Origin: Dehalococcoidia bacterium
Lineage (GTDB): Bacteria > Chloroflexota > Dehalococcoidia > GIF9 > AB-539-J10
Length of the DNA: 10,836 nucleotides
Assembly: GCA_030603485.1 (NCBI GenBank)
Contig: JAUVXS010000052.1
Span: 1-10,836 of the forward strand
Direction of reading: 5' to 3'
Shown one piece after another: positions 1-5,304 of this stretch (positions are counted from its first letter, which is position 1; every line of letters starts with the position of its first letter). The position numbers and the translations under genes are program-made. The notes beneath the pieces are model-generated. The model had not been told where the DNA came from, made no database searches, and was given only the letters and a program-made list of their open reading frames with translations.

Positions 1-239
1 CCGACGTTCTCCCCAGCCGTTTTAGTTATCTCCGCAACATTTTTGTGTGTAAATCCTGGGCAGAGCAGGATTGACTGGATACCTTCCTCTTGGACAAGCC
101 TTTCGCACGCTTTGACTGCTTGCTCTTGATTGTTGACCACCACTACAGAGAGTTTGTACTTGGGTGTTTCAATTACGCACTTGTGTTTCTCTGGGTCTGC
201 ATCAGGAGCATGCGCAAAGAAAGCCACTTTAAACGCCAT
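1..239 (-). CDS. DUF6506-like small protein, C-terminus beyond window edge
   Basis: The reading frame opens at ATG 239 (minus strand) and is still open at base 1, so only the first 79 residues are visible. The start MAFKVAFFAHAPDADPEKHK and the later LLCPGF segment resemble the DUF6506 family of small alpha/beta proteins: a first beta strand, an APDADP-type loop, then a VVVVNN strand and a CPGF turn. A full AAGGAGGTT ribosome binding site lies at 246-254. It is the last visible gene of the leftward operon, 36 bases after the stop of the DUF6125-like gene at 276-779. No function is established for this family, and I see no catalytic motif. The family name comes from memory of the pattern. The open frame and start are directly visible. 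Confidence 0.72.
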   Translation of the reverse strand, partial: MAFKVAFFAHAPDADPEKHKCVIETPKYKLSVVVVNNQEQAVKACERLVQEEGIQSILLCPGFTHKNVAEITKTAGENV

Positions 240-275
240 ATTCTTAACCTCCTTTTTCACGTCTCTACTTTACTG

Positions 276-779
276 TCACCACTTGATTTTAAAGATAATC
301 TCACAAGTCCCGTTGCAGTTATTGGTATTCTTCTCGTTAATAACCTCCCCATCAAGTCCCATAGCCTGGCACCAGGAATCGAATCTAAGCTTTGCCGCAC
401 ACTGGTGAATGTCTGTGGTCCCTGCCTTACTCACCATCTTATGAACATAGCACTCCAGGACATGCCCTACGAACGTGTTACTGTCCACTATTTCAAACTC
501 ATATTTGTGCTCTTCGGGGAAATAGAGTAGAGAGGCAACTATTATTACTGCTCTCAAGTCCTCGATATTCCTGACCTCCCCGAAGCCGGTCTCGGCGAGC
601 AATTGTTTCATTTCTGTTCTGGCTATAGATTTGACTACTGCGAGATTTAGTTCAGTGGCGGTATCGAAACCGAATTTTGCTATCGATTTTAAGAACCACC
701 TACCATCGTGCAACAACCATATATTTCGCAGCAGTTTTTCTTTTTGCTTTGGTGACAGCTTAATTTTCGGTGAACTCAT
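276..779 (-). CDS. DUF6125-like protein, copy A (distal paralogue)
   Basis: This 167-residue soluble protein has no signal peptide or membrane segment. Near its N-terminus is the motif HDGRWF (H24 to F29), followed by a helical region (about 40-85). The C-terminal part carries Cys110, Cys127, Cys137, Cys155 and Cys159. This layout matches the DUF6125 group, which I believe is distantly related to L-2-amino-thiazoline-4-carboxylate hydrolase-like proteins (inference). The neighbour at 817-1329 is a paralogue, sharing the HD-x2-WF motif and four aligned cysteines. The segment before the last cysteine pair differs here (Asn-rich NTNNCNGTC). The start ATG 779 follows a GGCGGC-type ribosome site. 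It lies 37 bases after the previous gene, so cotranslation from one mRNA is likely. The function is unknown. Confidence 0.8.
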   Translation of the reverse strand: MSSPKIKLSPKQKEKLLRNIWLLHDGRWFLKSIAKFGFDTATELNLAVVKSIARTEMKQLLAETGFGEVRNIEDLRAVIIVASLLYFPEEHKYEFEIVDSNTFVGHVLECYVHKMVSKAGTTDIHQCAAKLRFDSWCQAMGLDGEVINEKNTNNCNGTCEIIFKIKW

Positions 780-816
780 ATTTCAGCCGCCTTTCCAAAT
801 AGTTGACCCTAGTTAC

Positions 817-1329
817 TTATTTAGAGAAATTAAACGTGAAATCTCTGAAGCATTTCCCATCGGTGTGCATCATGCAACCTTCCACCTGTGGAGAAACGCT
901 GTATTTGATTCCCAGGCCATCGAACCAGCCGTAGATTCTTTCAAAAATACCGCACTGGTATTGATCAATGGCACCTATCTGCTTTATTCCCTCATAGGCG
1001 AAGCAACTCTCAAAATCTCCGCGGAGAACGTTTTTGGAAGGAAGACTAAAGCTTGACTTCATAAAATCTCCTTTGACTATGTCCCAGGCCGCTTCAATCA
1101 ATGACTTGAAATCTTCGAATGTTTCAACCTTATCTATACCTACGGCTTTCTGAATTCTTTTAATTTCTATCATCCCCATGGCTCTGACAGCAGCCTTGTT
1201 TATCTTGTTCGTCTTCTCAATGCCGCACTCCTGAAAGCAGTTATAGAACCACATAGCGTCATGGGTCATCCAATTCTTGATTAAGACTTCCTTCAATTCA
1301 TTTTTCTTAAGTGTCTTTATCTTCGGCAT
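817..1329 (-). CDS. DUF6125-like protein, copy B (proximal paralogue)
   Basis: This 170-residue soluble protein has HDAMWF at residues 23-28, a helical stretch containing AAVRAMGMIEIKRIQ (about 46-60), and a C-terminal cysteine region: Cys109, Cys126 (YQCGIFERIYGW), Cys152 and Cys160 (GCMMHTDGKC). It fits the DUF6125 family better than copy A, because the GC-x7-C ending is complete. The family may be related to ATC hydrolase-like proteins (an inference from the conserved C...W...C...C spacing). The spaced cysteines suggest metal or cofactor binding, but nothing in the sequence proves it. The start ATG 1329 has AAGGAGG at 1331-1337. It sits 33 bases after the TIGR04076-like gene and 37 bases before copy A, in the same operon. 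Confidence 0.82.
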   Translation of the reverse strand: MPKIKTLKKNELKEVLIKNWMTHDAMWFYNCFQECGIEKTNKINKAAVRAMGMIEIKRIQKAVGIDKVETFEDFKSLIEAAWDIVKGDFMKSSFSLPSKNVLRGDFESCFAYEGIKQIGAIDQYQCGIFERIYGWFDGLGIKYSVSPQVEGCMMHTDGKCFRDFTFNFSK

Positions 1330-1362
1330 TCCTCCTTTTGGTACTAGCAGAACATCTGCGAC

Positions 1363-1794
1363 TTACTCTTTCTTGCGTTCCTCCATCCGTAGTTCCATGA
1401 CGATATGCCCCCAGCCACCACAATGCAAGCCCACATCACTACAGCCTACTCTCTTGAACCGCATCTCGTTGGGGTCGACGCCGGCATAGAAGAGCTCATC
1501 CGCCGCGTGAATCAACGATACCATGGGAGATAAGGCACCGAAACAGATTCTCTTGGGACAAAGCTTGGTCAGAAGATTACCGGCACCATCAAAATAGAAC
1601 TTATCACCCACCTTATGCTGACTATTACACCCGTGTGAGTCGACAACTTCTACAACAATCGTCTTGTTCATCAATGCTGGCGCCTTGGAAACAATGTCCT
1701 CGTTTCTGGGATCTTCTCTGAACTTCTTCATTTCCTCATCACTGTAACCCAGGTGCTGTTGATAGAATTTCCAGACATCTTCGCTGACTTTCAT
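1363..1794 (-). CDS. TIGR04076-like small cysteine protein, first gene of operon
   Basis: This is a 143-residue protein starting at ATG 1794, preceded by GGAGGA at 1801-1806. A longer frame reaches back to 1857, but that extension would cover the promoter and has no better ribosome site, so it was not used. Residues 1-45 form a charged helical N-terminal part. Residues 46-137 resemble the TIGR04076 family, with HGCNSQHKVGDKF (Cys56), LCPKRICFGALSP (Cys79, Cys84) and a C-terminal CSDVGLHCGG (Cys118, Cys125). Five cysteines and a CxxxHKVGD turn suggest metal or redox cofactor binding, which is inferred. It leads the four-gene operon under the TTGACA promoter at 1829-1857. The biochemical role is unknown. 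Confidence 0.75.
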   Translation of the reverse strand: MKVSEDVWKFYQQHLGYSDEEMKKFREDPRNEDIVSKAPALMNKTIVVEVVDSHGCNSQHKVGDKFYFDGAGNLLTKLCPKRICFGALSPMVSLIHAADELFYAGVDPNEMRFKRVGCSDVGLHCGGWGHIVMELRMEERKKE

Positions 1795-1828
1795 TTCGTT
1801 TCCTCCATTATAACGTTTCGTTGCTAAC

Positions 1829-1857
1829 AGCATAACAAGGCATAGTAGGCTTGTCAA
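1829..1857 (-). promoter_or_regulatory. sigma70-type promoter of the TIGR04076/DUF6125/DUF6506 operon
   Basis: Read on the minus strand, a perfect TTGACA (-35, at 1852-1857) is followed after exactly 17 bases by TATGCT (-10, at 1829-1834). Transcription would start near 1822, leaving a short leader before ATG 1794. The match is strong by consensus but has not been tested. Confidence 0.7.
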
Positions 1858-1864
1858 TAGGATT

Positions 1865-1898
1865 TATAACAAATTGTTATATATCACAAAATGTGATA
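1865..1898. promoter_or_regulatory. tandem 17-bp operators between XRE regulator and operon
   Basis: Two palindromes lie directly side by side: TATAACA-AAT-TGTTATA (1865-1881) and TATCACA-AAA-TGTGATA (1882-1898). Each has perfect 7-base arms around a 3-base centre, and the half-sites share TATnACA. Centre-to-centre spacing is 17 bp, so dimers would sit about 1.6 helical turns apart. They cover the predicted -35 and most of the -10 box of the XRE gene and end 7 bases from the operon's -35 box. The likely ligand is the adjacent XRE protein (inferred from position). Confidence 0.72.
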
Positions 1899-1902
1899 AA
1901 AT
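1874..1902 (+). promoter_or_regulatory. predicted promoter of the XRE regulator
   Basis: TTGTTA (1874-1879) and TAAAAT (1897-1902) are separated by 17 bases. The first hexamer lies inside the left palindrome and the second overlaps the end of the right one, the layout expected for autorepression. The predicted transcription start is near 1909, which leaves almost no leader before the coding region. Confidence 0.5.
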
Positions 1903-1929
1903 CCGGGTGTGGTCTGTCGTTGCATCGGC

Positions 1930-2160
1930 ATGAGGATTCAGCAGGCCAGAGAGGAGCTCGGGCTTACCCAGCAAGAGCTGGCTTCTCGACTGGGGCTAAC
2001 GCAGGCTGCTCTGTCCAACTATGAGCTGGGCAAGAGACGACTTTATCTCGCCAATCTAGAGCAAATCGCCAGCGCCTTGGAAAAACCTTTGAGCTATTTT
2101 ACAGAACCAGCCGTTGATGAAGACGATACGCCAACCTGGAGCCGGTATCCTCTCCGCTAA
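1930..2160 (+). CDS. small XRE-family helix-turn-helix regulator
   Basis: This 76-residue single-domain DNA-binding protein has a Cro/C1-type helix-turn-helix at about residues 3-58: RIQQAREELGLTQQELA, the recognition helix around TQAALSNYE (residues 24-32), and the terminal helix ANLEQIASALE. A short acidic tail follows (VDEDD, 62-66), and there is no sensor domain. ATG 1930 was chosen because XRE domains usually begin this close to the RIQQ helix. GTG 1909 in the same frame would add VCRCIG plus its start residue and coincides with the predicted mRNA start, so a leaderless GTG start is possible. No Shine-Dalgarno precedes either codon. The divergent operon and tandem palindromes suggest autoregulation together with operon control. 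Confidence 0.88.
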   Translation: MRIQQAREELGLTQQELASRLGLTQAALSNYELGKRRLYLANLEQIASALEKPLSYFTEPAVDEDDTPTWSRYPLR

Positions 2161-2174
2161 AATGCAATGCGTTA

Positions 2175-2193
2175 AACAATTTGAGTGATTGTT
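2175..2193. repeat. inverted repeat AACAAT-N7-ATTGTT, site 1
   Basis: There is a perfect 6-base dyad with a 7-base centre, 14 bases after the XRE stop codon. The same arms and the same 7-base spacing recur at 4583-4601. No T-run follows, so it makes a poor terminator. It overlaps a weak TTGTTA-N15-TACAAT promoter-like pair (2189-2215), so an operator role is possible. Confidence 0.4.
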
Positions 2194-2233
2194 ACTTCAC
2201 CAATAATGGTACAATATCTTCATACCTGTATGG

Positions 2234-2590
2234 TTGGGAGTATTATTGAGCTGGATTGACCCGAGAGCAGCTTGGCGATTTGCCAAGTGTATTGGAACTT
2301 GGTTGAAGCCCCAAGGCCTCACAAAGGCTGATAAGCCGCTCAACCTACAGATAGGTGAGTCAGCATACATAGGTTCATTGCTGTACCCTGATGAGCAGAA
2401 GGTGAAAGATATCATCTGCCAAGTGATTTTGGGGAATCCAAGCGATAGAACGAGGATCGTAACAACTTTCCGCCTCGAGGTCAAATCCAAAGCATGTTAT
2501 TTACATTCAGAGGCCAAGGATTCCGAGAAAGGTGGTTCTTTCCTGGCACCATCCGGCGGTGGCTTCAGTACTGTACCCCGCAAGGCATAG
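2234..2590 (+). CDS. hypothetical protein, doubtful
   Basis: An open frame of 118 codons starts with TTG 2234. I recognise no family in it. The first half reads like protein (DPRAAWRFAKCIGTWLKPQG, later YPDEQKVKDIICQVIL), with a plausible amphipathic helix around residues 52-66. The end (GGSFLAPSGGGFSTVPRKA) is low in complexity. There is no ribosome binding site before TTG 2234, and the nearby ATG 2230 is in another frame and stops after nine codons. It may be a remnant of a larger gene or a chance frame. A weak promoter-like pair at 2189-2215 lies upstream. Confidence 0.3.
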   Translation: MGVLLSWIDPRAAWRFAKCIGTWLKPQGLTKADKPLNLQIGESAYIGSLLYPDEQKVKDIICQVILGNPSDRTRIVTTFRLEVKSKACYLHSEAKDSEKGGSFLAPSGGGFSTVPRKA

Positions 2591-3013
2591 CTTGACGTAC
2601 CTGTTCGGATAAGTAGCGGAGACGGGGTGTCTGGATGGATAGGGTTTTGTTTGCTCGAGAGAAATGACCTGACTTGTGCAGAGGCATGGAAGATGGATGG
2701 TGAGCTAGTTGCAGTTCAGTCTGACAGGGTGGAGGTACGTGCCCAATTTCCTCCCTGCAATTTGCCACGAGCTAACGGTAGCTGAAAGTAGAGCACTAAG
2801 ACACATTTATCAACCGCCCCCGCGCACTAAAGTTCTTAGGTCCTAGGTTACACAATAGCCAGAATTGTTCAACCGGCATGATTCCATCGAGTCACTTTGT
2901 TGTCCACAAGATCCCGGCGGGCCTCTCCCATGCCTCTCTTATCTCTCTTGCCTGCCGTTTCCATTTTATTGTATCATTGATCCGAACAATTCAGATAAGA
3001 GGAAAGGAGTGTC
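2591..3013. other. intergenic stretch before the acetyltransferase
   Basis: About 420 bases without a convincing gene on either strand. The frames present have no ribosome sites and no recognisable motifs. Just before the next gene the sequence GGAAAGGAG (3001-3009) serves as its ribosome binding site. No clear terminator, RNA or repeat was seen. Confidence 0.5.
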
Positions 3014-4213
3014 ATGGTAGTAGAAATACGGCCAGCCAGGCCGGAGGAAATGGAGGAGTTTTATCGAGTCGCCAGCACCGCTCTAGTGTTACCCCAAGGG
3101 CAACTACAGGGGATTAATCCTGAATGGACGCTCTGCGCTTTTGAGGATGGAAAATTAGCGACTGCCTATGGTGCATGGCCGTTGACCATGCGTTTCAACG
3201 GTGAAGGCATTCCTGTTGCTGGGGTTACTTTTGTTGGCACACTGCCTATTTATCGGCGTCGTGGCTACCTCCGCAAAATAACTACCAGACACTTTGAATT
3301 GCTCCATGAGCAGGAGGAGCGGTCAATCGCTATTCTTTATGCTTCCATGGCAGCCATCTATCAGCGCTATGGCTACGCCGTAGTCTCTACACGAAACTCT
3401 TACCACGTGGAGCCTCGTTTTCTGCAATTCGCGCTTCCTGTTCAGGTTCCGGGTAAGTTTCGCGAATTGGGAAGTAGTGATGACGAGTTCGGGCTGCTGG
3501 TAGACCTCTACCGACGTTTCCGGGTAAATAGAATAGGATACTCTCATCGTGCCCGTGCAATGTGGGAGGCGGGAGTACTGAGACATCCCCCCGCTGGGGG
3601 TCTGGTAGTTAAGGTAGTTTACGAGGAGGCCGGCGAACCACTCGGCTATACGGTATATGCCTTGGAGGCTCCAACTACCGGGCCGGTACCGGGACAGCGG
3701 CTTACCATCCGCGATGTTATCTGGCTTTCAGCCTCAGCCTATCAGGCAATTTGGAACTATTATGCTCAAATGGATCTGGTAGGCGAGCTTGTTTGGGATA
3801 GGGTTCCTTCTGACGACCCGCTGCCGCACCTGTTACTTGAACCACGGATGTTACATACTACTTCAGCTGATGGACTGCTGGGACGGATTATTGATATCGA
3901 GAGGGCATTACCAAAACGACCTTACCCGGAAGAGGCCACTCTTATCTTTGAGGTCGTTGATGATCTATGTCCTTGGAACAATGGCCGGTGGAAACTGGAG
4001 ACTTCTATTGCTGAAGCCTCCATCAAGAGCACCAATGAGAAGCCGCAACTGATGATACCAATCAGTACTTTGGCTATGCTTGTCTTTGGCCAGATCAATG
4101 CCACCGAAGCCGTTCGCATGCAACGCCTTGATGTGCTTGACCCTGATGTCCTTCCCATCTGGGATAAGGCAATGCGCACCTTATATCGCCCATTCTGTGC
4201 CGATTTCTTCTAG
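3014..4213 (+). CDS. Eis-family GNAT N-acetyltransferase
   Basis: This 399-residue protein is close to the usual ~400 residues of Eis-like acetyltransferases, which transfer acetyl groups from acetyl-CoA to amines (aminoglycosides or protein lysines in studied members). Residues 1-145 form the first GNAT domain, with the acetyl-CoA loop VGTLPIYRRRGYLRKI (about 74-89) and the family's YQRYGYAV segment (116-123), whose tyrosine is the likely general acid. Residues about 146-290 fit the second GNAT-like domain, and the rest fits the SCP2-like C-terminal domain. The chain ends in Phe-Phe. In Mycobacterium Eis the C-terminal Phe carboxylate takes part in catalysis, so this ending fits an active enzyme. 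ATG 3014 follows AAGGAG. It stands alone. The true substrate cannot be read from sequence. Confidence 0.88.
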   Translation: MVVEIRPARPEEMEEFYRVASTALVLPQGQLQGINPEWTLCAFEDGKLATAYGAWPLTMRFNGEGIPVAGVTFVGTLPIYRRRGYLRKITTRHFELLHEQEERSIAILYASMAAIYQRYGYAVVSTRNSYHVEPRFLQFALPVQVPGKFRELGSSDDEFGLLVDLYRRFRVNRIGYSHRARAMWEAGVLRHPPAGGLVVKVVYEEAGEPLGYTVYALEAPTTGPVPGQRLTIRDVIWLSASAYQAIWNYYAQMDLVGELVWDRVPSDDPLPHLLLEPRMLHTTSADGLLGRIIDIERALPKRPYPEEATLIFEVVDDLCPWNNGRWKLETSIAEASIKSTNEKPQLMIPISTLAMLVFGQINATEAVRMQRLDVLDPDVLPIWDKAMRTLYRPFCADFF

Positions 4214-4295
4214 TCTTTTGTCCCGATAGAGCACTCATACGATAGGAATGAGGTGACTATTGCTATACATCCAATACATCTGAATGTGAGCTCTA

Positions 4296-4316
4296 AATGG
4301 GGGAACTGCGCCCATT
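4296..4316. repeat. hairpin between acetyltransferase and DUF5679 gene
   Basis: AATGGG (4296-4301) and CCCATT (4311-4316) form a perfect 6-bp stem with a 9-base loop. No T-run follows. It could be a weak 3' structure of the acetyltransferase mRNA or a leader element of the DUF5679 gene 54 bases downstream. Confidence 0.3.
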
Positions 4317-4369
4317 ACATCTTCTAACGAATGGCTTGTCGTTGGTAGCAAAGAATAAGAGGCGTCGAG

Positions 4370-4510
4370 ATGAAAGCATATTGTGTGAAGTGTCGAGCAA
4401 GCCGGGAAATAAAGAACCCTAGAGCCCTGACCATGAAGAACGGCAAACCGGCAACTCAAGGAGTATGTCCCGTGTGTGGGACCAAGATGTTCCGGATAGG
4501 AAAAAACTAG
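4370..4510 (+). CDS. DUF5679 zinc-ribbon microprotein
   Basis: A 46-residue protein that length cut-offs easily miss. It starts MKAYCVKCRA and ends QGVCPVCGTKMFRIGKN. Two CxxC pairs (Cys5/Cys8 and Cys33/Cys36) make a four-cysteine zinc-ribbon knuckle. Between them lies the conserved basic stretch REIKNPRALTMKNGKPATQG. Length, spacing and wording match the DUF5679 family, small proteins seen in Chloroflexota and other bacteria and sometimes fused to DNA topoisomerase- or histone-like parts; their role is unknown and nucleic-acid binding is only a guess. ATG 4370 has AAGAGG at 4357-4362, seven bases upstream. A strong terminator follows 28 bases after the stop, which supports a real, separately ended transcript. 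Confidence 0.85.
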   Translation: MKAYCVKCRASREIKNPRALTMKNGKPATQGVCPVCGTKMFRIGKN

Positions 4511-4537
4511 GACTGAGATTCTGCGTAGCAGAACATC

Positions 4538-4577
4538 GGAAAGGCCGGGTATCTCAATACCTAGCCTTTCTATTTTT
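4538..4577 (+). terminator. Rho-independent terminator of the DUF5679 gene
   Basis: GAAAGGC (4539-4545) pairs with GCCTTTC (4564-4570). An inner GGTAT/ATACC stem (4548-4552 with 4557-4561) continues it across a two-base mismatch and closes a CTCA loop. TATTTTT (4571-4577) follows directly. The opposite strand has no T-run, so it acts on the plus strand. Confidence 0.8.
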
Positions 4578-4578
4578 G

Positions 4579-4605
4579 ACTGAACAATCTGGACTATTGT
4601 TCAGT
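4579..4605. repeat. long inverted repeat, site 2 of AACAAT-N7-ATTGTT
   Basis: ACTGAACAAT (4579-4588) and ATTGTTCAGT (4596-4605) are perfect 10-base arms around the 7-base centre CTGGACT. It lies just past the terminator, between convergent genes, and has no T-run on either side. The core is identical in arms and spacing to the site at 2175-2193. Candidate protein-binding site or stable RNA hairpin. Confidence 0.5.
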
Positions 4606-4649
4606 TAGGTAACAAGACGTTATTGAGTGTGATTCCATATCAAGAAGGC

Positions 4650-4667
4650 ATTGCTAGCACGAGCAAT
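4650..4667 (-). terminator. possible weak 3' hairpin of the DinB gene
   Basis: ATTGCT (4650-4655) and AGCAAT (4662-4667) are perfect arms 17 bases past the DinB-like stop codon. Read on the minus strand the hairpin is followed by GCCTTCTTG and not by a clean T-run, so termination would be inefficient. Confidence 0.25.
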
Positions 4668-4683
4668 CTGCATTGGCCGGACA

Positions 4684-5187
4684 CTACTTGTCCAGCCCGC
4701 GCTGCATCCCGCGTAGATAGGCAATCTGTCCGACATGTAGCGCTATCTCTGTACTCATATGCTCTAGTGTGACACCTATCGAATCTGGAGAGCGGTCAGG
4801 TCTGGGCACTTCAGATAATCTCGCGGGAGGGATCGAGTTCAAGAAAGCCAGCGTGTTCTCTCGTACCGAGTTGGCATATTCTCTGAGGATTTCCAGCTTT
4901 GGTGCCGGCCAAGCCTGAAGTTCCTCCACAGTATACTGATAAGCTTTGGCAGGTGTACCCAATTTCTCCTGCCATTTTTTGGTCTCGTAGAGTTCTTTCT
5001 CGTGCTGGATAACTCTGTTGACAAAGAAATCCTCAACTCGGGTCATGTGCCAGAGGATGAAGGAGATACTGTTGCATTCGGGCGATGGACTCCAGGTGGC
5101 CTCCTCTTGAGTGAGTCTATTCAGCGCTTTAGTCAGGCAGCCGTGGCTCTGCTCCAGAGATCTCAGCAGTAGTTCTTTGGCATCCAT
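4684..5187 (-). CDS. DinB-like four-helix metal-binding protein
   Basis: This 167-residue protein has the DinB/YfiT pattern: an N-terminal helix (ELLLRSLEQSHGCLTKALN), ISFILWHMTRVEDFF with His47, and a last helix LEHMSTEIALHVGQIAYLRG with His143 and His151. DinB-fold proteins often bind a divalent metal through three histidines; members include thiol-dependent transferases and hydrolases, and the function of most is unknown. Here the usual HxxxH pair in the last helix reads ExxxH (Glu147, His151), so the ligand set is either altered or uses His143. The start ATG 5187 has a near-perfect ribosome site, AAGGAGGTG at 5192-5200. The frame extends to 5304 but would then contain the promoter and ribosome site, so the longer start was rejected. 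Confidence 0.87.
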   Translation of the reverse strand: MDAKELLLRSLEQSHGCLTKALNRLTQEEATWSPSPECNSISFILWHMTRVEDFFVNRVIQHEKELYETKKWQEKLGTPAKAYQYTVEELQAWPAPKLEILREYANSVRENTLAFLNSIPPARLSEVPRPDRSPDSIGVTLEHMSTEIALHVGQIAYLRGMQRGLDK

Positions 5188-5223
5188 AAGACACCTCCTT
5201 AAGTACTTTGGTTTGTTGATCAA

Positions 5224-5252
5224 ATTATAACAGTTAGGCGATGAGAAATTAA
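5224..5252 (-). promoter_or_regulatory. predicted promoter of the DinB-like gene
   Basis: On the minus strand a perfect TATAAT (5224-5229) lies 17 bases downstream of TTAATT (5247-5252), a modest -35. The start of transcription would fall near 5217, about 30 bases before ATG 5187. Confidence 0.5.
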
Positions 5253-5304
5253 GAGCCGACGTTAACACATTGTGGTCAATCAGAACAGCTAGTAGGTATC
5301 CCAA

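Noticed and set aside
1795..1857. Longer N-terminus for the TIGR04076-like protein (start at 1857)
   Set aside because: It would translate through the TTGACA/TATGCT promoter and the GGAGGA ribosome site of ATG 1794, and the extra residues show no family resemblance.
2197..2768. Minus-strand frames at 2197-2490 and 2565-2768
   Set aside because: They have no ribosome sites or family motifs, and their compositions look like shadows or chance frames.
2878..3117. A 79-codon plus-strand frame overlapping the acetyltransferase start
   Set aside because: It lies out of frame over the strongly supported Eis-like gene, has no ribosome site and has no recognisable motif.
1345..4537. Shared 12-mer TAGCAGAACATC at 1345-1356 and 4526-4537
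   Set aside because: A few repeated 12-mers are expected by chance in a window of this length, and the flanks do not match.
5188..5304. Longer start for the DinB-like protein
   Set aside because: The extension contains the TATAAT box and the AAGGAGGTG site of ATG 5187 and has no resemblance to the DinB fold.
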